20,956 bases of DNA, taken from contig JAEWLQ010000108.1 in NCBI GenBank assembly GCA_023457495.1, forward strand, positions 1 through 20,956, read 5' to 3'. Below are positions 9,107 through 15,288 of this stretch, piece by piece. The notes under the pieces are model-generated. The model worked only from the letters and a program-made list of their open reading frames with translations. It made no database searches and had not been told where the DNA came from. This DNA is from Pseudomonadota bacterium. Its GTDB lineage: Bacteria; Pseudomonadota; Gammaproteobacteria; Steroidobacterales; Steroidobacteraceae. Made by a program: the position numbers and the translations under genes. Every line of letters begins with the position of its first letter. Position 1 is the stretch's first letter.

Positions 9107-9529
9107 CTACTTCACCAGCGTGACGGGTCCGCGCGACAGGTGCACGACCTTCAGCGCGACCGAACCCATGAGCATTCCCTTGACGCGGCCCTGGCCGCGG
9201 GTGCCCATGACGATTTCGTCGCAGCCGTGACGCCGCGCGAACTTGACGATGGTCTCGGCCGGGTCACCTTTCTCGACGTGGAACTGCGGTTTCACGCCAT
9301 GACGTTTCGCGGCCTTGCGGGCCGGTTCGAGCGCTTCCTCGGACTGGCGCTCCGTGTATTCGGCGATCATCGAGCGGCTGACGAATCGGCTCGGCGGCAA
9401 GGTTGGCTGCACGTTGAGTACGAGCAGGTCGTCATAGTCGCCATCCCGGTACCGGTCCGCCGCGATCTCGAGCGCCCGCAACGAACTCGACGAGCCGTCG
9501 ATCGGGACGAGAATGTTCTTCCTGGCCAT
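9107..9529 (-). CDS. Universal stress protein (UspA family)
   Basis: A 140-residue single-domain Usp protein. The first strand and acidic nucleotide contact appear as NILVPIDGS (residues 5-13). The ATP-binding signature G-x2-G-x9-G-S is complete at Gly109, Gly112, Gly122 and Ser123 (GTRGQGRVKGMLMGS), so this is an ATP-binding type rather than a UspA-like type without ATP. The closing strand is GPVTLVK. These proteins are cytoplasmic and are usually induced by stress or growth arrest; their biochemical output is often unknown. ATG at 9529 has a GGGGTG Shine-Dalgarno-like sequence five bases upstream. A strong terminator separates it from the xylanase upstream, so it should have its own promoter in 9530-9580. 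Confidence 0.93.
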   Translation of the reverse strand: MARKNILVPIDGSSSSLRALEIAADRYRDGDYDDLLVLNVQPTLPPSRFVSRSMIAEYTERQSEEALEPARKAAKRHGVKPQFHVEKGDPAETIVKFARRHGCDEIVMGTRGQGRVKGMLMGSVALKVVHLSRGPVTLVK

Positions 9530-9579
9530 GAATCACCCCGCAGTCTGGACCTGCGAGGTTACACGGAGGCCGCTCGGGC

Positions 9580-9610
9580 AAAAAAGGGGGTGGACTCGTA
9601 GTCCACCCCC
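9580..9610 (-). terminator. Rho-independent terminator of the xylanase gene
   Basis: A perfect 11-base stem (GGGGGTGGACT at 9586-9596 with AGTCCACCCCC at 9600-9610) and a three-base loop. On the minus strand it is followed at once by six T residues (9580-9585). It lies 27 bases after the xylanase stop and so insulates the usp gene from xylanase transcription. It is not a good terminator in the plus direction, where no T-tract follows. Confidence 0.9.
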
Positions 9611-9637
9611 ACCGAGGTCGGATCGATTCGCAGCCGG

Positions 9638-10687
9638 TTACGGCGTATTGCCGTAGCCGATCGCGCCGTTGCAGTGCATCCACTCGCTGTAGCCACCGCC
9701 GCCGCAGCTGCCGTTGGCATAGAGGCCGGTGTTGTAGCTCTGCTGTTCGGACTGGCGTGTCTGGCCATTCACGACGATGTAGTCCACCTGGACGTCGCGA
9801 TTGCCGCCGTCATTGGTGAATGCCACCGTGATGCCGCCGCTCAGGTTCGTCGAGGCGGTGTAGTTCTGCATGCTCGTGCCCAGCGTCCAGGTCTGGACGT
9901 TCTGGTTGTTCACACGCAGGGTGATGGACTCACCGCCAACCGAGCCGCGCGCCCGCACCGTGAAGCTCTTGCTGCCGCCACCGCTGCTGCTGGACGACGA
10001 GGAACTGCTGCTGGAGCTCGAGGACGAACTACTGCTGCCGGAACCGACCGTGATGTCGGAGCTGCCGCTGCTCTGATAACCCTCGGTGGCCATGACCATG
10101 TAGTTGTGCGTGCCGAGGTTCATGCCGCGCGAGGCCCAGGCGTCGAAGTGGTTGCCCGTGGTGATGGTTCCGCCCACGCGCTTGCTCTGACGCACGCTCC
10201 AGTACTGGTAGAACGTCGCCGTTCCGATGATCGACGGCTGGTTGACGCGCTGCGTACGGTAGATGTCGTACGTGCCGCCATCGCTGTTGACCGTGCCCAT
10301 GAAGCCCGAGCCCGGCGGACGCCAGGAACCCCAGCTGTCGACGATGTAGTACTCGACCAGTGGGTTGGTGGTCCAGCCGTACAGGGTCAGGTACGAGTTG
10401 CCGTTCGGGTTGAAGCTGCCCGAGTAGGTCACCGTGCGGCGGCCGCCCGGATTCCAGCCCTTGCCGCCGACCCAGTTGTTGATGTTGCTCCACTGGGACG
10501 TGTACCGGCCGCCCGACTGGTTGCAGTAGGTGACGTTGCCACTGTCCTTCCAGAAGGAGAAGTAGTAGCCGTCATGCGTGCCGGTGGCGTTGTTCGTCAT
10601 ACATTGCGCGTTCGCCTGCGATGCGAACAGGCCGGCTCCGCCGACCAGTGCCGCAAGCATGAATCGCTTTTTTAAACTAACAATCAT
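9638..10687 (-). CDS. Secreted endo-1,4-beta-xylanase, GH11 with a C-terminal CBM60-like module
   Basis: A 349-residue exported enzyme that cleaves internal beta-1,4 bonds of xylan. A Sec signal peptide spans residues 1-27 (two Lys, then a hydrophobic core, cleaved after SQANA). The GH11 jelly roll spans about 29-214. The nucleophile is Glu112 in PLVEYYIVDSWG and the acid/base is Glu202 in VMATEGYQSSG; both are intact. A linker of 18 consecutive serines (218-235) and GGG leads to a C-terminal module (about 241-349). Its SFTVRARGSVGGESITLRVN start and its end (YNTGLYANGSCGGGGYSEWMHCNG) resemble CBM60, a calcium-dependent xylan/galactan binder; CBM36 is the related alternative. The 10687 start has an AAGGGGG Shine-Dalgarno six bases upstream. 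Operator-like sites and a leader hairpin lie upstream, and a strong terminator follows. Confidence 0.95.
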   Translation of the reverse strand: MIVSLKKRFMLAALVGGAGLFASQANAQCMTNNATGTHDGYYFSFWKDSGNVTYCNQSGGRYTSQWSNINNWVGGKGWNPGGRRTVTYSGSFNPNGNSYLTLYGWTTNPLVEYYIVDSWGSWRPPGSGFMGTVNSDGGTYDIYRTQRVNQPSIIGTATFYQYWSVRQSKRVGGTITTGNHFDAWASRGMNLGTHNYMVMATEGYQSSGSSDITVGSGSSSSSSSSSSSSSSSSSSGGGSKSFTVRARGSVGGESITLRVNNQNVQTWTLGTSMQNYTASTNLSGGITVAFTNDGGNRDVQVDYIVVNGQTRQSEQQSYNTGLYANGSCGGGGYSEWMHCNGAIGYGNTP

Positions 10688-10703
10688 GAAATCCCCCTTC
10701 TCA

Positions 10704-10736
10704 TTGCGCCGGCTGCCACGATGCAGGCCGGCGCAA
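10704..10736 (-). other. Stable hairpin in the xylanase mRNA leader
   Basis: TTGCGCCGGC (10704-10713) pairs perfectly with GCCGGCGCAA (10727-10736). Inside it TGC/GCA adds three pairs, with one bulged base and a six-base loop. On the xylanase transcript the hairpin ends seven bases before the AAGGGGG Shine-Dalgarno and 16 bases before the start codon. On the minus strand the T-run precedes the hairpin, so it is not a terminator. mRNA stabilisation or translational control is inference. Confidence 0.6.
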
Positions 10737-10802
10737 AAAACGATTGATTAGCTGGTGGAAAATCGCGGCCCAGGCGTCCTGAGCGATTACCTCCCGGAAA
10801 AA

Positions 10803-10816
10803 TGTTACCGCTAACT
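10803..10816. promoter_or_regulatory. LacI-family-type operator, proximal site O1
   Basis: TGTTACCGCTAACT is a near-palindrome (TGTTA and TAACt around a central CG). It resembles sites bound by LacI-family sugar repressors such as XylR of Caulobacter and Xanthomonas. It lies just downstream of the proposed -10 of the xylanase promoter. Its first 11 bases recur inverted at 10840-10850. Confidence 0.5.
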
Positions 10817-10827
10817 CGCGGGCGCCT

Positions 10828-10857
10828 ACTTAACGCCGATAGCGGTAACACAGTCAA
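10828..10857 (-). promoter_or_regulatory. Candidate sigma-70 promoter of the xylanase gene
   Basis: On the minus strand TTGACT (10852-10857) is a five-of-six -35 match. It is followed after 18 bases by TTAAGT (10828-10833), a poor -10. Operator-like site O2 lies inside the spacer and O1 lies just downstream, which fits repression by blocking polymerase. The predicted start, near 10821, gives a leader of about 130 bases. Confidence 0.45.
10837..10850. promoter_or_regulatory. LacI-family-type operator, distal site O2
   Basis: Read on the minus strand this is TGTTACCGCTATCG. It shares 11 exact bases (TGTTACCGCTA) with O1 in inverted orientation, with centres about 37 bases apart. It sits between the -35 and -10 of the proposed xylanase promoter. 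Confidence 0.5.
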
Positions 10858-10888
10858 GGAAAAGTTGTTAGGTGTTATCCGAAGTGCG

Positions 10889-11348
10889 GCGAGTGACAAC
10901 GCTGCCAGAAACTCGCGGAGACGGGACGGATTGCGCTAACTACCTAGCGAGTAGTCAGAGCACGAGCGCCCAGGAGTGCGACAGGGGTTGGTCGCCGCGC
11001 GGGCTGACAACGCTGGCCCGCGATCCGGGAAGCTGGCGGGTTGTTGCCGGTGAATCACGCACGTGGATGACAGCGTGGGTCAGTGTACTCCCGGGCCATT
11101 GCGATGCCGCAAGCGACGATCCACGGATCCGGGCGGCATTTTCCCGCGCGGCCCTGACAACGCTGACAGGATTCGCCGCGACGCGGTGACGCGCCGCGGC
11201 GGAAGTTAGTCGATCCGCGTGGCCGCGCGGTGGTATGACCAGTTTGACAGCGCGCATCAAACTTCCGGGCAACGCGTCTTTCGAGCGGGTAGTCAGAGCG
11301 CCGAAAGAGGCCGGCGATGCGCCGCCGACATTCCGAGTGACAACGCGA
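10889..11348 (+). repeat. Cluster of TGACAACGCTG motifs upstream of the xylanase promoter
   Basis: TGACAACGCTG occurs exactly at 10894, 11005 and 11155. Related copies are TGACAACGCG (11338), TGACAGCGTG (11068) and TGACAGCGCG (11245). All six lie on the plus strand and start at the same position modulo 3. The first copy extends to TGACAACGCTGCCA, a purine/pyrimidine-symmetric palindrome of the LacI-operator kind. The 11005 copy is exactly the loop between CGCGGGC (10998-11004) and GCCCGCG (11016-11022). The 10894 copy is flanked by GCGAGT (10889-10894) and ACTCGC (10911-10916). No convincing gene occupies 10688-11376, so the cluster is intergenic. It could be regulator binding sites, a repetitive-element family or a decayed repeat protein. 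Confidence 0.6.
10951..11299. repeat. Two copies of GTAGTCAGAGC within the same intergenic region
   Basis: The 11-base word GTAGTCAGAGC occurs exactly at 10951-10961 and 11289-11299. On the minus strand the copies read GCTCTGACTAC followed by TCGCT or CCGCT. This resembles an inverted, slightly longer form of the CTGACAACGCT motif next to them. Confidence 0.5.
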
Positions 11349-11376
11349 TCAGCCGGCTTTCGACCGCGATTCGGAC

Positions 11377-12321
11377 CTACAACCAGTCCGACATCATCAC
11401 GCCGATGCCGATCCGGTTGTTCTTGTGGTTGTAGTCGATCAGGTTTTCGCCATAGCCGTAGTACCACTGCATGAGGCCACGCAGCCGGCCCGAGATCGGA
11501 AAGGACCAGTCGAGCTCGAGGCCGGAGTGATCGTCGAGGAGATTGCGGAACGTGGCCGAGAAAACCTGGTTCCGGGTTTCCCAGGTCGTGCGGACTTCGA
11601 AGTTGCCGTAATAGTCCTCGATGTCGGGATTGTCGCCGCGATCGAAGACCGCGACCCAGGGACGGATACTCACCACGAATCCGCCGCTCGCGAATTGGAA
11701 ATCCGCGAACACCCGATTCCAGCTGCGCGACAGCGTGCCGGCCTGACCATTCGAATCGTGCCGCAGGCCGATGGCCAGGTTGCGCAGCGTGATGCCGGGA
11801 AGCTCCACATCCGTCAGGAACGTGGCGCGTACTTCCGGGTTGTAATCGGTCGCCCGGAAGGGCGAGGAAATGTCGGTGTTGAAGACCTGCCAGTACGAGG
11901 TCTGCGTGTATGCGATCCAGATGTCTCCATCGTTACCGAACACGTCGTCGGCGAGCTTGGCCTGGAGACTGATGTTGAGCTTCAACTCGGTCGGGCTGAG
12001 TTGATTCTCCGGGTCGAAGGCGCGGTACGGCTCATAATTGAACGACTTCAGGTGCGAGATGAGCGCGTAATTCGGCTGGTAGGCACGGATGGTGAACGGC
12101 TCGCGCGCCGCATCGGTCACGAGGTGCCGTTCCCACCGGCTCCTGAATTCCGGCTTCGCGGCGGCCTCGCGCGATGGCGTGCGCTGCTCCCGACCGCTTA
12201 TTCGGTCATAACATCGCAGCCGCGACTCGTCCTCGTCGATGTCGGCGCAGGGCGAGAGGTCCTGCGCGCTGGCGGTGGCCGCGCCAAGGATAACCATTCC
12301 GGCATGGAGCCAATGTCGCAC
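11377..12321 (-). CDS. pldA: Outer membrane phospholipase A1 (OMPLA)
   Basis: A beta-barrel phospholipase that hydrolyses ester bonds of phospholipids misplaced in the outer leaflet of the outer membrane. A short N-terminal region with paired cysteines (SPCADIDEDESRLRCYD) precedes the barrel. Catalytic residues are intact at the same spacing as E. coli OMPLA (His142, Ser144, Asn156): here His188 and Ser190 in GLRHDSNG, and Asn202 in SWNR. Ser198 matches the calcium-ligand serine. WIAYTQTSYWQVFN and SPFRATDYNPEV are family strand motifs. GTG at 12321 is chosen because it gives a compact Sec signal peptide (RHWLHAGMVILGAATASA, cleaved before Gln). TTG at 12381 would add 20 residues and has an AGAGG at short spacing, so it cannot be excluded. 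I see no clear promoter in the 240-base gap shared with the divergent GGDEF-EAL gene. Confidence 0.93.
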   Translation of the reverse strand: MRHWLHAGMVILGAATASAQDLSPCADIDEDESRLRCYDRISGREQRTPSREAAAKPEFRSRWERHLVTDAAREPFTIRAYQPNYALISHLKSFNYEPYRAFDPENQLSPTELKLNISLQAKLADDVFGNDGDIWIAYTQTSYWQVFNTDISSPFRATDYNPEVRATFLTDVELPGITLRNLAIGLRHDSNGQAGTLSRSWNRVFADFQFASGGFVVSIRPWVAVFDRGDNPDIEDYYGNFEVRTTWETRNQVFSATFRNLLDDHSGLELDWSFPISGRLRGLMQWYYGYGENLIDYNHKNNRIGIGVMMSDWL

Positions 12322-12561
12322 ACGGTATCTCGGCAAAGGGCGCGGGGCGTTATAGGCTCCTCCAGCGCGCTGCTTTATCAATAACCTCTTGGTCCAATCG
12401 ATGCGAATACCGGTGCATACGGAAGTTAGCCGCCGTGCGACGCGCGCGGCGCGCCGTGGCGCCTATAGGTGTGCGCCTACACAAAACCGTGAACTGCGCA
12501 GGCACACTGCAAGGGGAATTGAACGAACCTGACGCCAGGGAGCGATTCAGGACGGCCATAT

Positions 12562-15237
12562 ATGTATAAGAAAGGTCGCCAGCTGTTCAAACGTCCTTAC
12601 GTGCGCCTGAAAGGGTGGCTCACGCTGGGCAGCATCGGCATCATGCCGCGGCTGATCGTCGCGTTCGCTTCGGTTGGCGCGCTTGCTGCGACCGCCAATC
12701 TCATCGTCGAGAACGCCGTCGCCATCCTCGAGAAGCAGAAAAACGTGGCGATGGAACGCAGCGCGCAGGACGCGCAGCGGATCATCGCGCTGCGCGAGTC
12801 GATGGACCGCGCCCGGCGCGCGGCGATGTCCGCCGAGATTCTCGAAGCGCTGAGCGACTTCGACCGCGCGACGCAGGAACATTCCGAAGCAGACTCGCAG
12901 GCCTCCGCCGCGCGTTATGCGCAGGCCCGTCTCGCGCTCGATCGGGTGTTGGAAAAGCACGTCGATGAGACCGAGGCCGCTGGAAGTGAGGGGCTGACAC
13001 GGCTCGTCGACAGCCACAAGCACATCGCCGATACGCTCGTGTTGTCCCGGCGCGCCCGCCGTGAGCTGCTGACGAACTACTCGACTTCGTTGTCGAGCAT
13101 GGACGCGCGTGTCATGACGGCGATCGAGCAGACCTGGAAGGTGCCGAGCTGGGCCGCTGCCCGCGAACCCCTGCTCGACGTCCGTGCCAGGCTCGAGGTG
13201 GTGCGCGCGGCTTTCGCCGCTCGCAGCGCATTCGACGCGCGTGAGCTGGACACGAGCCCGCTGGCCCGCGCGGAAAGATCTCTCGCCGCCGCGCTGCGGG
13301 ACGGCGAACCGACACTGCGCCGGGCGCTGGGAGCGGACTGGCACCACGCGATGGCCGGCAACGTCCAGGCGCTGACTACCACCCGCGTGGCGCTCTTCCG
13401 GAACGAAGAGCGGCGCATGGCGGCCATCGAGGCCTTCTCGCGGCAGCCGCGCGAAATCGCGGCGTTGTTGCCCGCGCGATTCCCCGAGTCATTGCCCGAT
13501 GCGGGCCAGGAAGTTTCGCCGGCCTCGATCGCCGCCGACGACCCGGTCTCCGATCGCTCGCTGGTCGGGTGGGTCAGCGCCGTGGTGCTGCTGGTGTTGC
13601 TCTATCTATGTTCCGCGACGATCTTCAGCATCGTGCGGCCGGTGCGGCGCTTGCTGGCCGCCACGCGCCGCCTGGCGCGCGGCGAAAATGCCCGGGTCGT
13701 GGCGAGCGGTGGCATCCGTGAGCTCGACACGCTTGCCTCGGCGTTCAACACGATGGCGGAGCAGCTCGCCGTGGCGCGCGACGCGGCGCGCGATGCGCAG
13801 CAGCGGCTCGAAGCCAAGGTCGAGGAGCGCACACGCCAGCTGCAGGAGCTCGCGGAGCAGGATCCGCTCACTGGAATCGCCAACCGGCGACAGTTGTTCG
13901 GCGCGCTCAACGACGCGCTCGACCGGGCGCGCATTTCCGGCGAGCGCATCGGCGTCTTCTTTCTCGACATCGACAATTTCAAGACGCTCAACGACAGCAT
14001 GGGACATTCCTATGGAGACCGCGTGCTGATCGCGATCGCGCGGCGCCTCGAGTTGATCACCGAGGAACGCGGCTTTGCCGCGCGTCTCGGAGGCGACGAA
14101 TTCACCGTCGTGCACAAGGGCGCGCTCGACGCCGAGGGGATACTGGCCTTCGGCACGAATATCGTGCGCGCCTTCGACACGCCGCTGCAGGTGGACGATC
14201 GCGAAGTCATCGTGAGCGTCAGCGTCGGCGTGAGCGTGTTTCCCGACCATGAGCGGGATGCCGAGGCACTGTTGCGCGCGGCCGATGCGGCGCTGTTCCG
14301 CGCGAAGGTCCTCGGTCGCAGCCAGCTCGCGGCGTTCACCCCGGAGCTCCTGACCAATGCCGCGACGAAGTTCGCGATCGAACAGCGACTGCGACGCGCG
14401 TTGCAGGGCGACGAGTTCGAGCTCTTCTATCAACCGCTGATCGATACCGAGACGCTCGACGTCTCGCAGGTCGAGGCGCTGATCCGCTGGCGCATGCCGG
14501 ATGGCACGTTCCGGTCACCCGACGAATTCCTCGTCGTGGCGGAGGAGTCGGGCCTCATCGTCGAGATCAGCGATTGGGTGTTGCGGACGGCCATCAGCAC
14601 CGCGGCGAGCTGGCACCGGGGAGCGTGGCCGGACGTGCGCGTCGCGATCAACGTGTCGGCGCGTCAGTTCCTCGACTATCGTTTCGCGAGCCGTCTGGAA
14701 GGGCTGCTGCGCGAATTCAACTTGCCCGCGCATTGTCTCGAGCTCGAGCTCACGGAATCCGTCCTGCAGACCGGTGCGCACACCATCCGGACGCTGGAGC
14801 AACTGCGCACGATCGGTGTCGCGATCGCGCTCGATGATTTCGGCACCGGGTATTCATCGCTCGCGTCGCTGCAGAACCTGCCGCTGTCGCGCGTCAAGCT
14901 CGACCGCAGCCTGATCTCCGGCATCGATGACGGCGCACGATCGGCCGCGATCGCGCGCGCGACCATCGCGCTGTGCCGCAGCCTCGGGCTGGAAGTCACC
15001 GCGGAAGGCGTGGAGCGGGTGGAGCAGCTCGCGATGCTGCTGCCTCACAAGGCGATTTCGCTGCAAGGCTATCTATTCGCGCGCCCGGTTTCCGCGAGCG
15101 AGCTGCTGCCGCTGCTCGCGCAGGTCGGCGACCGATGCCGGGAGCTCGAAGCCGTCGCGCGCAAGCTGCCGCAGGCGAAGTTCACGACGCGGACGAGCGA
15201 GCGCCGTAAGGGCGGTCTCACGCTGGTCGGGGACTGA
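12562..15237 (+). CDS. Membrane GGDEF-EAL protein (cyclic-di-GMP synthesis and/or hydrolysis)
   Basis: An 891-residue inner-membrane signalling protein. One membrane helix is near residues 27-50 and a second near 333-353. The long helical stretch between them, presumably periplasmic, is of no family I recognise. A HAMP-like linker and coiled coil (to about 430) follow. The GGDEF domain runs from DPLTGIANRRQL to about 590, with an intact GGDEF at 510-514 and DIDNFKTLND for metal and guanine contact. The inhibitory RxxD site is absent: the corresponding residues are ERGF. The EAL domain (about 600-855) has VEALIRW (EAL 638-640), NVSARQF, ELTES, LDDFGTGYSS (Asp758), KLDRSLI, TAEGVE and QGYLFARP, all expected for an active phosphodiesterase. 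Both activities look possible; which dominates cannot be told. ATG at 12562 has AGGA about nine bases upstream. The YihY gene follows after 51 bases. Confidence 0.93.
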   Translation: MYKKGRQLFKRPYVRLKGWLTLGSIGIMPRLIVAFASVGALAATANLIVENAVAILEKQKNVAMERSAQDAQRIIALRESMDRARRAAMSAEILEALSDFDRATQEHSEADSQASAARYAQARLALDRVLEKHVDETEAAGSEGLTRLVDSHKHIADTLVLSRRARRELLTNYSTSLSSMDARVMTAIEQTWKVPSWAAAREPLLDVRARLEVVRAAFAARSAFDARELDTSPLARAERSLAAALRDGEPTLRRALGADWHHAMAGNVQALTTTRVALFRNEERRMAAIEAFSRQPREIAALLPARFPESLPDAGQEVSPASIAADDPVSDRSLVGWVSAVVLLVLLYLCSATIFSIVRPVRRLLAATRRLARGENARVVASGGIRELDTLASAFNTMAEQLAVARDAARDAQQRLEAKVEERTRQLQELAEQDPLTGIANRRQLFGALNDALDRARISGERIGVFFLDIDNFKTLNDSMGHSYGDRVLIAIARRLELITEERGFAARLGGDEFTVVHKGALDAEGILAFGTNIVRAFDTPLQVDDREVIVSVSVGVSVFPDHERDAEALLRAADAALFRAKVLGRSQLAAFTPELLTNAATKFAIEQRLRRALQGDEFELFYQPLIDTETLDVSQVEALIRWRMPDGTFRSPDEFLVVAEESGLIVEISDWVLRTAISTAASWHRGAWPDVRVAINVSARQFLDYRFASRLEGLLREFNLPAHCLELELTESVLQTGAHTIRTLEQLRTIGVAIALDDFGTGYSSLASLQNLPLSRVKLDRSLISGIDDGARSAAIARATIALCRSLGLEVTAEGVERVEQLAMLLPHKAISLQGYLFARPVSASELLPLLAQVGDRCRELEAVARKLPQAKFTTRTSERRKGGLTLVGD

Positions 15238-15254
15238 AGCGGCTTCACGCTACC

Positions 15255-15270
15255 CGCCGGGCGCCCGGCG
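15255..15270. repeat. Perfect 16-base GC palindrome before yihY
   Basis: CGCCGGGCGCCCGGCG is fully self-complementary. It is followed directly by a 13-base CGAAT-ATG-ATTCG inverted repeat (15271-15283). It lies between the GGDEF-EAL stop and the next ATG. No T-tract follows, so a terminator is unlikely; an operator or an incidental GC palindrome are the options. Confidence 0.45.
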
Positions 15271-15274
15271 CGAA

Positions 15275-15280
15275 TATGAT
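15275..15280 (+). promoter_or_regulatory. -10-like TATGAT next to the yihY ATG
   Basis: TATGAT matches the sigma-70 -10 consensus at five of six bases and ends eight bases before the ATG at 15289. The gene has no Shine-Dalgarno. Use of this element would give a leaderless or nearly leaderless mRNA. No good -35 is visible. Confidence 0.3.
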
Positions 15281-15288
15281 TCGACGTC

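Noticed and set aside
7702..9123. A 473-codon plus-strand frame over the unknown protein and gnd
   Set aside because: It is a different frame of the same strand as a clear 6-phosphogluconate dehydrogenase; the product is Arg-rich and has no domain.
9674..10675. A 333-codon plus-strand frame opposite the xylanase
   Set aside because: The opposite strand encodes an unmistakable GH11-CBM60 protein with signal peptide, Shine-Dalgarno and terminator.
10704..10740. Hairpin plus A/T run read as an intrinsic terminator
   Set aside because: The T-run precedes the hairpin on the transcribed minus strand, and on the plus strand A residues follow it, so neither direction gives hairpin-then-U.
10872..11189. 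A 105-codon plus-strand frame in the same intergenic region
   Set aside because: It has a GTG start without a ribosome binding site, low-complexity composition and no recognisable family. Its repeated VTTL/LTTL words simply reflect the DNA motif.
10889..11348. CRISPR array
   Set aside because: The repeated words are only 11 bases, spacing varies from 63 to 111 bases, flanks are not conserved, and there are no cas genes.
10955..11467. A 170-codon minus-strand frame in the region of repeated motifs
   Set aside because: It overlaps the end of the pldA coding region and has no Shine-Dalgarno and no domain. I kept open the idea that the region is a decayed repeat gene but do not call a CDS.
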